Source: Candidatus Gastranaerophilales bacterium
Lineage (GTDB): Bacteria > Cyanobacteriota > Vampirovibrionia > Gastranaerophilales > JANQFW01
Assembly: GCA_028280605.1 (NCBI GenBank)
Contig: JANQLL010000036.1
Location: forward strand, 1-38,656
Length of the DNA: 38,656 bases
Direction of reading: 5' to 3'
Numbering within the stretch: position 1 is the stretch's first letter; every line of letters starts with the position of its first letter. The notes below the pieces were generated by a model. It was not told the DNA's origin and made no database searches. It saw only the letters and a list, made by a program, of their open reading frames with translations. This document shows, piece by piece, positions 15,079 to 24,775 of the stretch. Made by a program: the position numbers and the translations under genes.

Positions 15079-15259
15079 TAATGCTCCTTGTACGACTGTT
15101 TCGTTTTGATCCTACATTTTACTTAAAAGGGAGTTCTATCTCTAAGAGATGATGACGTAAACCTAACCGGTATTAGGAAACGGAAACTCATCCGGGGGGA
15201 CACCCACCTGTGTGAGGATCACAGGTTATCAAAACTACGGTTGTCAAGGGGCATTACCT
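15079..15259 (+). ncRNA. ssrS: Candidate 6S RNA (RNA polymerase-binding regulator)
   Basis: The 5' and 3' ends close into a long rod. TAATGCTCCTTG pairs with CAAGGGGCATTA, then ACGACTG with the GGTTGT side, then GTTTTGAT (15103-15110) pairs perfectly with ATCAAAAC (15228-15235). Inside is an apical arm with GATGA/TCATC and CCTAA/TTAGG. On the 3' side of the central open region is a small hairpin ACCTGTG/CACAGGT (15206-15212 with 15220-15226) followed by TTATC. Length (about 181 nt), rod shape, and a 3' bubble hairpin next to the closing stem match 6S RNA architecture. The region is GC-richer than its flanks, has a promoter in front, and has no ORF. Identification is by structure, not by sequence match, so another structured RNA is possible. 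Confidence 0.6.
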
Positions 15260-15300
15260 TATTAGATTTTAAAAAAAATATTATGATATTTATAAAAAAA

Positions 15301-15331
15301 ATCAGGCGCTCAAAACGCCCGATTTTTTTAT
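15301..15331. terminator. Bidirectional Rho-independent terminator
   Basis: AATCAGGCG/CGCCCGATT stem (about 15300-15322) with loop CTCAAAA, then TTTTTTT on the plus strand and a long A-run on the other side (T-run on minus). It can end both the pnp transcript (minus) and the 6S-like transcript (plus). Confidence 0.85.
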
Positions 15332-15351
15332 TTATTATGGTTAAATTTTGA

Positions 15352-17487
15352 TTATTCTTCAACCTGCATTCTTTCTTCATCAGTAACACCTTTAAGTGTT
15401 AGGTTTATCCTGCCTTTATCATCAACGGCTGTTACTTTAACAACAACTTCATCGCCAACATTAACAACATCTTCAACCTTTGAAACACGACGTTTTGCCA
15501 ACTGAGAAATATGAATCATACCGTCTTTACCACCGGGCAATTCTACAAATGCACCGATTGGAATAGTTCTGCATACTTTACCTTTTACAATAACGCCCTC
15601 TTCTATTTTTAGTGTTAAATCTTTGATTCGCTTAATCGCTTTTTCAGTAGAAGGACCGTCATTACAGGTAATTAGTACCGTACCATCATCTTCAATATCA
15701 ATAGTAGCACCTGTTTCTTCGATAATACTTCTAATCATTTTACCGCCAGGCCCAATTACAGCACCAATTGAATCTACATCAATTTGCATTGTTACAATTC
15801 TTGGGGCATAAGGAGAAAGATCCGGTCTTGCAGCAGGAATCACTTCAATCATTTTATCTATAATAAAGATTCTTCCAACTCTGGCAGCTTCTAAGGCATT
15901 CTTTAATATTTCCATAGAAATGCCTTTGATCTTAATATCCATCTGAAGCGCAGTAATACCGGTTTTATTACCTGTAACTTTAAAGTCCATATCGCCTAAA
16001 AAGTCTTCAATACCTTGAATATCTGTAAGTATTGCAACTTTGTCGCCTTCTTTAATCAAGCCCATTGCAACACCGCCAATAACGTCTTTAACAGGTACAC
16101 CTGCATCCATTAATGCCAAACTACTTCCACAAGTACTTGCCATACTGGTAGAGCCGTTAGACTCAACAACATCAGAAGTAACTCTTATTGTATATGGAAA
16201 ATTTTCTTTATCCGGTAAAGAAGGAAGTATAGCTCTTTCTGCTAAAGCGCCATGTCCAATTTCTCTACGTCCGGCTCCTCTCATTGGCTTAACTTCACCA
16301 ACTGAGTATCCGGGGAAACTATAATGGTGTATGTATTTCTTTTCTTTTTGAGGGTCTACACCGTCTAATTCTTGAGATTCTCCCGGAGAACCTAAAGTTG
16401 CAACAGATAGAGCCTGCGTGCTGCCTCTGGTAAATAAAGCAGAACCGTGAGTCCTTGGCAAGAAACCAACTTGGCAGGTAATAGGCCTGATTTCATCATA
16501 TTTTCTGCCATCAGCCCTAACACCTTCGTTTATAACAATATCTCTCATTACAGCTTTTTCAACTTCTTTAGAAACCTCATTTACAAATTTTAAGTCTGAG
16601 GATTCTATTAGTTGTGTAATGGAATGATCTTCTTCTAATTCTTCTATTTTTTCACTAATTGTATCCTTTATTTCTTTTAATTTTGCTTTTCTCTCTGCCC
16701 TGTCAAATATATGATAAGCTTCATACAAAGAATCTTTAGCTATATTTTCTATAAAAGACTTAAGCTCTGATGTATCATGCGGATTAACAAATACTTCTTT
16801 CTCTACTTCACATTGTGCACAGAAATCTTTTTGCATTTGAACTTGCTTTTTGATTTCTTCCTGTGCAAATGCTGCAGCTTCTAATATATCAGCCTCAGAA
16901 ACATACTTACATCCTGCTTCTATCATTAATATAGAATCTTCTGTCCCTGAAACTACTATATCAAGATCACTTTCTTCAGCTTCGCTATATGTAGGATTTA
17001 CAATAAATTTTCCATCTTTTCTTGAAAGTCTAACAGCACCAATAGGTCCTTCAAAAGGAATTCCTGCAACACCTAAAGCTGTTGACGCACCAAGCATAGC
17101 CAACATATCCGGTTGATATTGAGAATCTGAACTTAAAACAGATGCTACAATTTGAACATCATTTCTATAGCCTTTTGGAAATAAAGGTCTGATAGGTCTG
17201 TCAATAAGCCTGCATATTAGGGTTGCTTTATCAGAAGGTCTGCCTTCTTTTCTTAAAAAGCTTCCCGGAATTTTTCCAACTGATGACATTTTTTCTTCAT
17301 AATCAACTAATAAAGGGAAAAAATCGATACCGGGCCTAGGCTCTTCGCTTGCCGTAGCAGTAACCATTACAACTGTATCCCCACATTTGACAGTTACAGC
17401 GCCACCAGCACTCCTAGCAATTCTTCCGGTTTCTATGGTGACTTCTTTTTCACCAAGCATTAACTTAATTGTTTGAATTGAATTCAT
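15352..17487 (-). CDS. pnp: Polyribonucleotide nucleotidyltransferase (PNPase)
   Basis: A 711-aa phosphorolytic 3'-5' exoribonuclease and RNA-degradosome component. It has two RNase PH domains: the first includes RSAGGAVTVKCGDTVVM and FFPLLVDYEEK, and the second includes PITCQVGFLPRTHGSALFTRGSTQ and the catalytic-region DFLGDMDFKVTG. The C-terminal KH domain has IGPGGKMIRSIIEETG. The S1 domain has GAFVELPGGKDGMIHIS. Length is normal. A TATAAT on the minus strand (17628-17623) lies about 140 nt upstream, giving a long 5' leader. In many bacteria rpsO precedes pnp; here a GerMN protein does. Confidence 0.98.
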   Translation of the reverse strand: MNSIQTIKLMLGEKEVTIETGRIARSAGGAVTVKCGDTVVMVTATASEEPRPGIDFFPLLVDYEEKMSSVGKIPGSFLRKEGRPSDKATLICRLIDRPIRPLFPKGYRNDVQIVASVLSSDSQYQPDMLAMLGASTALGVAGIPFEGPIGAVRLSRKDGKFIVNPTYSEAEESDLDIVVSGTEDSILMIEAGCKYVSEADILEAAAFAQEEIKKQVQMQKDFCAQCEVEKEVFVNPHDTSELKSFIENIAKDSLYEAYHIFDRAERKAKLKEIKDTISEKIEELEEDHSITQLIESSDLKFVNEVSKEVEKAVMRDIVINEGVRADGRKYDEIRPITCQVGFLPRTHGSALFTRGSTQALSVATLGSPGESQELDGVDPQKEKKYIHHYSFPGYSVGEVKPMRGAGRREIGHGALAERAILPSLPDKENFPYTIRVTSDVVESNGSTSMASTCGSSLALMDAGVPVKDVIGGVAMGLIKEGDKVAILTDIQGIEDFLGDMDFKVTGNKTGITALQMDIKIKGISMEILKNALEAARVGRIFIIDKMIEVIPAARPDLSPYAPRIVTMQIDVDSIGAVIGPGGKMIRSIIEETGATIDIEDDGTVLITCNDGPSTEKAIKRIKDLTLKIEEGVIVKGKVCRTIPIGAFVELPGGKDGMIHISQLAKRRVSKVEDVVNVGDEVVVKVTAVDDKGRINLTLKGVTDEERMQVEE

Positions 17488-17704
17488 TACTTCTTTTATC
17501 CTTTTCTTATTCTTCTATTTAATAGTATATATTAAAAGACAGTTTAATTAACACTGTATTTTTTTATGAAATTATTTTATTTTGTTTTAAAAGGATTGAA
17601 TACAAAGATATACAATGAATTTATTATACAATCCATCAATTAAAATCAAGATTACTCTTTAGAATTAGCTTGAAAAAATTTAAAATAACTGCTTAAATTT
17701 TTTA

Positions 17705-18238
17705 TTAAAGACCTTTTTGGCTAAAATAATCCTTTACAAGGGGCTGAGGCACCTCTACGCCCTCTCCACTTATATATTTAACCTTTTCTCCATTCAATTC
17801 TAAAAATACAGGCTTTTCATCTTCTATATCAAGAATTGTATAGGCAACTTGTTTAAGCCTATAAATCATTGTCTCAGAGCCACCGCCGGCCTCAAATTCT
17901 TTTGATAGGTTAATAATTATACTTTCAGGCGTTTCTCTTACCTCTAAAAGTTGAGTTGAATCAGGTATTTCAGTAAAATAACTTTCCTCTTTTTCTTTTA
18001 CTCTAGGACCTTTTAACAGTTCTTCCATAACCGCAAATATAATGGATCTATTACTCCAGAGTTCTCTCTTTACAGGTTTTGGCTCAATTGTTAATTTATT
18101 TTGTATAGTCTTTCCAAAATAAACATAAACAACATCTTTATGGGTTGTAGCAAGCTTGGAGTGAGAGTTTATAAAATAAAACCCAGTCAGGCTAATTAAT
18201 ATTAATAAAATAAAAAAAAGAAAATATTTAAATGTCAT
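17705..18238 (-). CDS. GerMN-domain membrane-anchored protein
   Basis: 177 aa. An N-terminal hydrophobic helix (FLFFILLILISLTGFYFI) acts as a signal anchor. The rest has the GerMN pattern: VYVYFG, then ELLKGP, SIIINLSKEF and AGGGSETMIYRLKQVAYTILD. GerMN domains occur in the spore protein GerM and in envelope proteins of non-sporulating bacteria, including cyanobacteria. The usual association is with peptidoglycan or envelope. It has a GGAG SD and follows truB with about 110 bp between. Envelope localisation is supported by the anchor; the function is unknown. No lipobox cysteine is seen. Confidence 0.85.
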   Translation of the reverse strand: MTFKYFLFFILLILISLTGFYFINSHSKLATTHKDVVYVYFGKTIQNKLTIEPKPVKRELWSNRSIIFAVMEELLKGPRVKEKEESYFTEIPDSTQLLEVRETPESIIINLSKEFEAGGGSETMIYRLKQVAYTILDIEDEKPVFLELNGEKVKYISGEGVEVPQPLVKDYFSQKGL

Positions 18239-18302
18239 AAAAACTCCAAGCTAAAAAAAAATTTTGCTGATTATATTTATAATAGTTTAATCAAAAGAAT
18301 CC

Positions 18303-18349
18303 ATCAACAATAAATAACTTTTTGCTCATAAAAATTATTTATTGTTGAT
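18303..18349 (-). terminator. 15-bp perfect AT-rich hairpin after truB
   Basis: 18303-18317 pairs perfectly with 18335-18349 (core CAACAATAAATAA / TTATTTATTGTTG), with a 17-nt loop, starting immediately after the truB stop. No T-run follows on the minus strand, so it may be a processing or stabilising hairpin as much as a terminator. Confidence 0.55.
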
Positions 18350-19237
18350 TTAAGCAAAGACATTTACAGGATATATTTTGTTGTCTATATATTTAGCAAT
18401 AGCAAGTAAATTACCATTTTCAATTAATTGAATTCTTGTATCTTCAGGCAAATTCAAAGATTCCAAAGGCTCTATATACTGCCCTGTTTTAATTTTATAA
18501 GACTCACTCTCTGTTATTGTATATTCAGGCAAGCTCAAAATATTTGTCGGTGTTATTATAGCTTGTTCAAGACTATTAGCACCTTTGTACTCTTGGATTT
18601 GCTCAAGAGTGTAACTATTATTTATTTCAAAACTACCTGACTTTGTTCTTATTAAATCATATAAACAAGCTCCGCACCCTAGCATTTCACCCAGGTCATG
18701 AGCAATAGAGCGAATATAAGTACCGCCTGAGCAATCTATATCTACGATTATAATAGGATTATTGGTATCTTTGTCCTCTACACCTATAAAATTTATTGAA
18801 GAAATTGTTACTTTTCTTGAAGGAATATCTTCCACGGTCTGGTTCGCGCGAGCATATTCATATAAGCGTTTGCCTCTATAGTGAACTGACGAATAAATGG
18901 GAGGAGTTTGTTCTATTTCTCCCAAAAACTTATTAAGATATTTAGTTATTTCAGGCAAATTATACTCTACATTATGAGTACTCAATATTTTTCCCTCAAT
19001 GTCATAAGTATCAGTTGTTTGTCCTAATTTAATATATGCTCTGTAAGACTTATTAGTTTCAAAATATTGAATTAATTTTGTCGCCTTACCTATACATACA
19101 GGAAGAACCCCTGTTGCCAAAGGGTCCAATGTTCCAGTATGTCCAATTTTTCTTATATTCAAAATTTTTCTTAATTTATTTATAACATCATGGGATGTAA
19201 AATCTTTTGGTTTATTTATGTTTAAAATACCGAACAA
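18350..19237 (-). CDS. truB: tRNA pseudouridine(55) synthase TruB
   Basis: 295 aa. It isomerises U55 in the T-loop of tRNAs. The catalytic motif GHTGTLDPLATGVLPVCIG carries Asp38. YRAYIKLGQTTDTYD, TPPIYSSVHYRGKRLYEYAR and CSGGTYIRSIAHDLG are all family blocks. A short C-terminal PUA-like segment follows. The start is TTG (19237) behind AAGGA, 17 nt after rbfA, giving the common rbfA-truB order. Confidence 0.97.
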   Translation of the reverse strand: MFGILNINKPKDFTSHDVINKLRKILNIRKIGHTGTLDPLATGVLPVCIGKATKLIQYFETNKSYRAYIKLGQTTDTYDIEGKILSTHNVEYNLPEITKYLNKFLGEIEQTPPIYSSVHYRGKRLYEYARANQTVEDIPSRKVTISSINFIGVEDKDTNNPIIIVDIDCSGGTYIRSIAHDLGEMLGCGACLYDLIRTKSGSFEINNSYTLEQIQEYKGANSLEQAIITPTNILSLPEYTITESESYKIKTGQYIEPLESLNLPEDTRIQLIENGNLLAIAKYIDNKIYPVNVFA

Positions 19238-19254
19238 AACTAGAATTCCTTAAT

Positions 19255-19605
19255 TTACAATTCGCCTTTAGAAATTTTATTTAGTAATTCTGTCAGTCTG
19301 GTGCCTCTTTCTAAAGAATTATCCATTTTAAATTCTAATTCCGGAGTATACCTTAATCTTATTCTTTTATTCACCAAACTTTGCATTTGATGCGCAGAAT
19401 CCTGTAATGCCTCCATTGTATTAGACTGCTGCTCTTCTGAGCCGTAGACACTTATATAAACCTTTGCATATCTACAATCTTGAGACAATTCTATATCTGT
19501 TATTGACACTACTCCAGAAATTCTAGGATCTTTTACATTTCTGTGAATGATGTCACTTAATTCTTTCATTAATGTTTTTCTAACACGATCTACCCTAGAA
19601 ACCAT
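19255..19605 (-). CDS. rbfA: Ribosome-binding factor A
   Basis: 116 aa. It is a KH-fold factor for late 30S maturation and 16S rRNA 5'-end processing. It has VDRVRKTLMKELSDIIHR, DPRISGVVSITDIELSQDCRYAKVYIS and the C-terminal RIRLRYTPELEFKMDNSLERGTRL. The open frame extends 10 codons further (to 19635), but the ATG at 19605 has GGGAG 8 nt upstream and gives the normal length. It lies between infB (gap about 190 bp containing TTAATATT/AATATTAA repeats) and truB (17 nt). Confidence 0.96.
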   Translation of the reverse strand: MVSRVDRVRKTLMKELSDIIHRNVKDPRISGVVSITDIELSQDCRYAKVYISVYGSEEQQSNTMEALQDSAHQMQSLVNKRIRLRYTPELEFKMDNSLERGTRLTELLNKISKGEL

Positions 19606-19795
19606 GATTATTACTCCCATTTTAAAATAATACAAATTTTCTTATTTTATACTACTGCTCAAATGCTAAAAAATATACAATATAACGACTATAACTATTT
19701 TAAATTATTGTTTATAAAATTTAAATTTTAATAATAGTATAAGAGAATAGCCATTAAATAAAGACTTTATTAATATTAAAAAGTTTCAATTAATA

Positions 19796-22648
19796 TTAAA
19801 CAAGAGTTTCTCTTTCAATTTCTTCCATAGACATTACATTAATAATATCACCTTCTTCAAAGTCATTGAATTTACTGAAAGAAATACCGCACTCATAACC
19901 TTGTGCCACTTCTTTAACATCATCTTTAAAACGTTTTAACTGGTTTATGGTTCCTTTGTAAATTTCTTTACCGTTTCTAACGACACTAGCTATTTTATTT
20001 CTAATAATTTTTCCTTCTAATACATAACAGCCGGCAATTTTAACAGTTTTACCTATGGTAAATATTTGTCGGACTTCAGCTTTTCCTATTTCAACTTCTT
20101 TCATTTCCGGTTTTAACAATCCAAGCATTGTTTTTTCAATATCTTCCAGAATTTGATAAATAATACCATATTTTCTGATTACAACATCTTGTTCTGCTGC
20201 TATTCGCATTGCATTTTGATCTTCTTTTACGCTAAAGCCGATTATCGTAGCATTACTAGCTGCTGCTAACATAATATCAGCTTCTGAAATATCACCAATA
20301 CCTATATGGATAATATTAACAAGTACTTGCTTAGACTTTAACTGTTGCAATGCTCCGCTAACAGCTTCTGCAGAACCATGAGTATTAGATTTAATAATTA
20401 TATTAAGCTCTTTTTGCTCCGCTTCTTTCTCTTTAATAGTTTCTTTTCTTACCTGAACAGGAGCCATAGCTTCTAATCTGGTACTTCTTTCTGTTTCTTT
20501 TCTCTGGTCTAATAAAGTTTTACACTCTTTATCTGTTTTAAACGCTTCAAACTTATCACCAGATTGAGGCACTTCAGAAAATCCTAATATTTCAACCGGA
20601 GTACTAGGACCGGCTTCTTCAATTCTTTCTCCAGTATCACTAATCAAAGCTCTAACTTTTCCGCCAATACTACCTGCCAAGATATAATCACCAACTTTTA
20701 AAGTTCCTGTCTGAACAAGAAGGCTAGCCACAGCCCCTTTACCCTTATCAAGTTTAGCTTCTATAATTACACCGGAGGCATTTGTTGTTGGATCAGCTTT
20801 TAATTCTTCCAATTCTGCAACTAATAAAATGTATTCTAACAGTTCATCCAAATTAGTTCCCTGCAAAGCGCTAACCATAACACAAATAGTATCTCCACCC
20901 CATTTTTCAGGAACTAATTGATATTCTGTTAATTGTTGCAATACTCTATCAGGATCAGCTTCTGGCTTATCTATTTTATTAACCGCTATGATAATAGGCA
21001 CCTTAGCAGCCTTAGCATGGTTTATAGCCTCAATAGTTTGTGGCATTATACCATCATCTGCTGCAACTACTAAAATAGCGATATCAGTAACCCTGGCACC
21101 TCTCGCTCTCATGGCTGTAAATGCTTCGTGACCGGGAGTATCTATAAATACAATTTTTTTCTTATCTGTATCGACAGTGTATGCCCCTATAGATTGAGTA
21201 ATTCCACCTACCTCAGTATTAACAATTTTATGCTTAGAAGCCCTGATTGCATCAAGCAAAGTTGTTTTTCCATGGTCAACGTGCCCCATTATAGTAACAA
21301 CAGGAGCTCTCAGCTTAAGCTTTGTTTCATCAATTTTAACTTCTTCTTTGACTTCTTCTTTTTTAGCATCTTCAGACTTAGCTTCTTCTTCTGTTTTTTC
21401 TATAACAGTAAATTCCAACTTTTCAGAAACAGCTTTGATTGTTGATATATCAATAACCTGGTTAACAGTAGCAAGAACACCAGTTAACATTACTTGTTTC
21501 ACAACTTCTGCTACACTCAAGTTTAATTTTTCTGCTAACTCTCCAACAGTCATTGGTTTATCAATATATAATTCTGTTACTTTTTGAGCTTCTTGCTCTT
21601 CTTTAGCTGATTTTTTCTTTTTCTTTAACTTTTCTTGTAAAGCTTTTGTTCTTTCTAACTTTTCTTCTTTAGAAATTGCATCCTCTTTACCTTTATACTT
21701 ATCTTTTTTCCTGCTAAAATCCTTCTTGGTAGGTGCTGGCTTTGGAGCTTCAGCTGGCTGAGGCGCAGCAGCTACAGGCTTTTTAGCAAATGGTCTACCT
21801 GTATCTGTTTTTTGAAATTTATTATCTGGTCTACCACCATCAAATCTTCTCCCTCCATCAATTTTTGCTTCAGGTCTTGGAGGAAATCGATGTTGACCTT
21901 TATCAGTTTTTGTTGGCATACCTTGTTTAGCTAACTTTAAATTTTGATCTATAACTTTTTTTATTGTGGGTGAGTCAGATCTATTATTTCTACCATCTGT
22001 TCTATTATCATACGGTCTATTTCCCTGTCTGTTATCCGGCTTATTGTATGGTCTATTTCCCTGTCTGTTGTCAACCCTATTATCTTGTCTATATCCTTGT
22101 CTGCCATCAGGCTTGTTGTATGACCTATTATCCGGCTTGCCGTCAGGTTTATTGTATGGTCTGCTTTCAGACTTATTATATGGTTTGTTATACGATTTGC
22201 CATCATGTCTGTTGTTGTGATTATATCTGTTATTATGTGGAGTATTATTTTCAGAAGAAGGCTTTTCTTTTTTTCTATCATAAAAAGGTCTTCTATCTTT
22301 ACCTTCACGATGACCATATGTTTGAGTTTTTTTATGTTCGGCGACAGTTCTTTCTTGTTTTTGTGGGTATTTAGGCTTTTCAGGAGTTTTTTTAAATTCT
22401 TGTTCTCTTGCTGGCTCTTCTTTTTTTTCTGAAGGTTGTGGCTTATCTACTTGTGCAGGTACGGTTTTTGGCTTTTCCTGCTGAGTTTTACTCATTTTTG
22501 CCAAAAATTCATCAGCTTCCGCTTGACTTATAGTACTTGCATGAGATTTTACTTTAATATTCATCTTTTCTTCTAAACGATCAATTACCTCTTTATTCGG
22601 TAATTTCAATTTTTTTGCTATATCATAAATCCTAATTTTTTCTGTCAC
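19796..22648 (-). CDS. infB: Translation initiation factor IF-2 with long repetitive N-terminal extension
   Basis: A 950-aa GTPase that places fMet-tRNA on the 30S subunit. The N-terminal IF2_N-like helix bundle (about 1-55) is followed by a roughly 250-residue Lys/Asn/Arg/Asp/Pro-rich disordered region. Its core (about 135-225) repeats short units such as YNKPDGR and DNRQGNRP. A second IF2_N comes at about 358-410. The G-domain has G1 GHVDHGKT (455-462), DTPGH (503-507) and NKID (557-560), then domains II-IV ending [31 protein letters not shown]. The start is GTG with GGAGAAGG 6 nt before it. It is in the rimP-nusA-ylxR-infB order. Confidence 0.98.
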   Translation of the reverse strand: MTEKIRIYDIAKKLKLPNKEVIDRLEEKMNIKVKSHASTISQAEADEFLAKMSKTQQEKPKTVPAQVDKPQPSEKKEEPAREQEFKKTPEKPKYPQKQERTVAEHKKTQTYGHREGKDRRPFYDRKKEKPSSENNTPHNNRYNHNNRHDGKSYNKPYNKSESRPYNKPDGKPDNRSYNKPDGRQGYRQDNRVDNRQGNRPYNKPDNRQGNRPYDNRTDGRNNRSDSPTIKKVIDQNLKLAKQGMPTKTDKGQHRFPPRPEAKIDGGRRFDGGRPDNKFQKTDTGRPFAKKPVAAAPQPAEAPKPAPTKKDFSRKKDKYKGKEDAISKEEKLERTKALQEKLKKKKKSAKEEQEAQKVTELYIDKPMTVGELAEKLNLSVAEVVKQVMLTGVLATVNQVIDISTIKAVSEKLEFTVIEKTEEEAKSEDAKKEEVKEEVKIDETKLKLRAPVVTIMGHVDHGKTTLLDAIRASKHKIVNTEVGGITQSIGAYTVDTDKKKIVFIDTPGHEAFTAMRARGARVTDIAILVVAADDGIMPQTIEAINHAKAAKVPIIIAVNKIDKPEADPDRVLQQLTEYQLVPEKWGGDTICVMVSALQGTNLDELLEYILLVAELEELKADPTTNASGVIIEAKLDKGKGAVASLLVQTGTLKVGDYILAGSIGGKVRALISDTGERIEEAGPSTPVEILGFSEVPQSGDKFEAFKTDKECKTLLDQRKETERSTRLEAMAPVQVRKETIKEKEAEQKELNIIIKSNTHGSAEAVSGALQQLKSKQVLVNIIHIGIGDISEADIMLAAASNATIIGFSVKEDQNAMRIAAEQDVVIRKYGIIYQILEDIEKTMLGLLKPEMKEVEIGKAEVRQIFTIGKTVKIAGCYVLEGKIIRNKIASVVRNGKEIYKGTINQLKRFKDDVKEVAQGYECGISFSKFNDFEEGDIINVMSMEEIERETLV

Positions 22649-22709
22649 CTTTACCTTCTCCTAAAAAATTTGCCTTTAATTTCATAATACCACTTTTTTA
22701 TATAAATTA

Positions 22710-22976
22710 TTACTTTAATTTTTTATTATTTATCAACTCCTCCAGTTCAGTTTGAAAAAAATCAGGTAATTGAGTCTTTAATGACTTTTGGAACCTTTTC
22801 TTTTTGATTGCATATTTCAAACAATCTTTATTGTAACAAAGATACGCTGATCTTCCAAAATGTGTTGAATCCGGTCGTAATAAAAATTTTTTCGAATTAT
22901 ATTCCTTTAAAATTTTTATCATTTCATCTCTATTTTTTATTTGACCACATCCAACACATTTTCTACTAACAATAAT
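22710..22976 (-). CDS. ylxR: YlxR-family (DUF448) RNA-binding protein with apparent ATT start
   Basis: The first ATG in frame (22922) would give a 70-aa product without the family signature. The frame stays open upstream to the nusA stop and encodes IIVSRKCVGCGQIKNRDE, the conserved YlxR N-terminus. With an ATT start at 22976 the product is 88 aa, the normal length, with C7, C10, C47 and C52. No ATG, GTG, TTG or CTG lies between the nusA stop and RKCVGCG. The nusA Glu codons supply AGGAGG 8 nt before that ATT. The gene is in the same frame as nusA, separated only by TAG. YlxR proteins are small RNA-binding proteins encoded between nusA and infB. An alternative is stop readthrough. Confidence 0.85.
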   Translation of the reverse strand: MIVSRKCVGCGQIKNRDEMIKILKEYNSKKFLLRPDSTHFGRSAYLCYNKDCLKYAIKKKRFQKSLKTQLPDFFQTELEELINNKKLK

Positions 22977-22979
22977 TTT

Positions 22980-24227
22980 CTACTCCTCCTCGTCCTCTGC
23001 TCCTTCAACATTTTCTTTAATTTCATTTACTTCTTCAACAGGTTCAGATGCTTGAGCTTCTTGCACATCTTCTGTTTGCTGATATTCTTCAGATTCAGAC
23101 TCTAATGGTTCTTCATAGGCTTCTTCATATTCACCTTCACCTGATTCTTGATAATAATCACCTTCTTCAGATTCTATCTGGCTATAGCTCTTAATATCTA
23201 GCTTCCATGCTGTTAATTTATGTGCCAGTCTTACGTTTTGACCTTCTTTTCCTATAGCGAGACTTAGTTGATCATCAGGCACAACAATCAATGCTTCTTT
23301 TGCATTTTCACTATTTTCTATAATTTCAACAGAAATAATTCTTGCTGGAGATAATGCATTGATAATATATTCAACAGGATCCTCAGAATATCTTATGATA
23401 TCTATTTTTTCATTTTTTAACTCATTAACAATTGTCTGAATTCTGGCTCCTCTAGGACCAATACAAGCACCTACCGGATCAACTTCCGGATCATTTGTAG
23501 ACACTGCTATTTTTGTTCTAAAGCCAGCTTCTCTGGAAATAGATTTTATTTCAACAATGCCATCTTCTATTTCTGGAACTTCTAGTTCGAACAATTCTTG
23601 GACGATTCTTGGATGAACTTGTGATACTACTACTTGAGGCAAACGAGTTGTTTCTCTTACATCAAGAATATAAATCCTTATTCGCTCTCCAACTCTGTAA
23701 TATTCACCCGGAACCTGTTCTTTAGATGGCAAAACCGCTTCAGTTCTTCCTATATTTACAACAACATTTCTTGGTTCCACTCTTTGTATTAAACCGGTTA
23801 CCAAAGAGCCTTTTTTACTTACAAATTCTTCTAAAATTAATTGTCTTTCAGCTTCTCTAATTCTTTGTGTTATAACTTGTTTTGCCGCCTGTGCTGCTAT
23901 TCTTCCAAAATCAGCGGGAGTTACATCTATATTAAGATCATCGTCAAGCTCAGATTCAGGATTTATTTTTCTTGCATCTTCAAGACTAACTTCGGCTAGC
24001 TCATTTAAAACTTCATCAACTACTCTTTTACAACGAAAAACACCGATTTCACCTTTAGATTCATCGATAAGAGCTTCCACATTAGATACATCATGACTTC
24101 TAATATGTTTCTTATAAGCTGTTACCATTGCATCACTTAACGATCTGATAAATACGTCTTTAGGAATACCCTTTTCTTTTTCCAATTGCTCTGCTGCTTC
24201 TGAAATAGCTGCTCCTATTTTAATCAC
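22980..24227 (-). CDS. nusA: Transcription termination/antitermination protein NusA
   Basis: A 415-aa RNA-polymerase-associated factor controlling pausing, termination and antitermination. It has an N-terminal domain (about 1-130), an S1 domain with GLIQRVEPRNVVVNIGRTEAVLP, then two KH domains with PVGACIGPRGARI and LSLAIGKEGQNVRLA. A C-terminal tail of about 70 residues is extremely acidic (for example EEYQQTEDVQEAQASEPVEE) and replaces the acidic repeats found in proteobacterial NusA. It has a normal ATG and follows rimP by 20 nt. The terminal Glu codons also form the apparent SD of ylxR. Confidence 0.97.
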   Translation of the reverse strand: MIKIGAAISEAAEQLEKEKGIPKDVFIRSLSDAMVTAYKKHIRSHDVSNVEALIDESKGEIGVFRCKRVVDEVLNELAEVSLEDARKINPESELDDDLNIDVTPADFGRIAAQAAKQVITQRIREAERQLILEEFVSKKGSLVTGLIQRVEPRNVVVNIGRTEAVLPSKEQVPGEYYRVGERIRIYILDVRETTRLPQVVVSQVHPRIVQELFELEVPEIEDGIVEIKSISREAGFRTKIAVSTNDPEVDPVGACIGPRGARIQTIVNELKNEKIDIIRYSEDPVEYIINALSPARIISVEIIENSENAKEALIVVPDDQLSLAIGKEGQNVRLAHKLTAWKLDIKSYSQIESEEGDYYQESGEGEYEEAYEEPLESESEEYQQTEDVQEAQASEPVEEVNEIKENVEGAEDEEE

Positions 24228-24247
24228 GTTTAATCTCCTAATTTATT

Positions 24248-24748
24248 CTAAAAGTTAAATTCCGGTTTTAATTTAACAGAAGATATAATATTTTTATTCA
24301 AAACTAAAATATCATTATTATTATCGCTCAATACTTGAACCTCCAGACCTGATTCATCTGAATAATCAAGTAATCTTGCAACAAAAATTTTCATGCCGTT
24401 TTCTAATTCTTTTTTAAGCTTTATTTCAACCTTTTTACCTCGAAAAATATCATACTCTCGTGCTGTTTTCAACTTTCTATCAGCACCAAGGCTACTTACT
24501 TCAAGATAATACGGTATATCAATAAGCTCATCTAAATAACCATCCAGATTATTTGTTAAATTCTCACAATCATTGTGAGTAATTGGTCTTTCTGGTGAAT
24601 AGATAAAAATTTTTAAAAACCAATGACCTGATTCTTTTACAAAATCAACCTCAACCAAAACCAACCCTGCTTGCTGAACAAAATTTTCAATTACAGGCAT
24701 TGTTTTATCTAATATTTCTCTTCTATTGACGTTATCTTTTCTGGTCAT
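24248..24748 (-). CDS. rimP: Ribosome maturation factor RimP
   Basis: 166 aa. RimP assists 30S assembly. GLVLVEVDFVKESGHWFLKIFI, NDCENLTNNLDGYLDE and YYLEVSSLGADRKLKTAREY fit the family's N-terminal domain. The C-terminal SH3-like domain is short but recognisable. It is first in the rimP-nusA-ylxR-infB operon, with AAGGTGA upstream of the ATG and a hairpin leader beyond that. Confidence 0.95.
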   Translation of the reverse strand: MTRKDNVNRREILDKTMPVIENFVQQAGLVLVEVDFVKESGHWFLKIFIYSPERPITHNDCENLTNNLDGYLDELIDIPYYLEVSSLGADRKLKTAREYDIFRGKKVEIKLKKELENGMKIFVARLLDYSDESGLEVQVLSDNNNDILVLNKNIISSVKLKPEFNF

Positions 24749-24775
24749 ACCGTAATTGTCACCTTAACTAACAAA

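Noticed and set aside
15206..15226. TGAGGATCAC hairpin resembling the MS2 coat-protein binding site
   Set aside because: The similarity is limited to the loop and adjacent bases. It lies within the larger folded RNA and has no phage context.
21961..22374. Long frames on both strands inside the 5' part of infB
   Set aside because: They are shadows of the repetitive Asn/Arg-rich IF-2 extension. The repeats keep other frames open and the encoded peptides are low-complexity.
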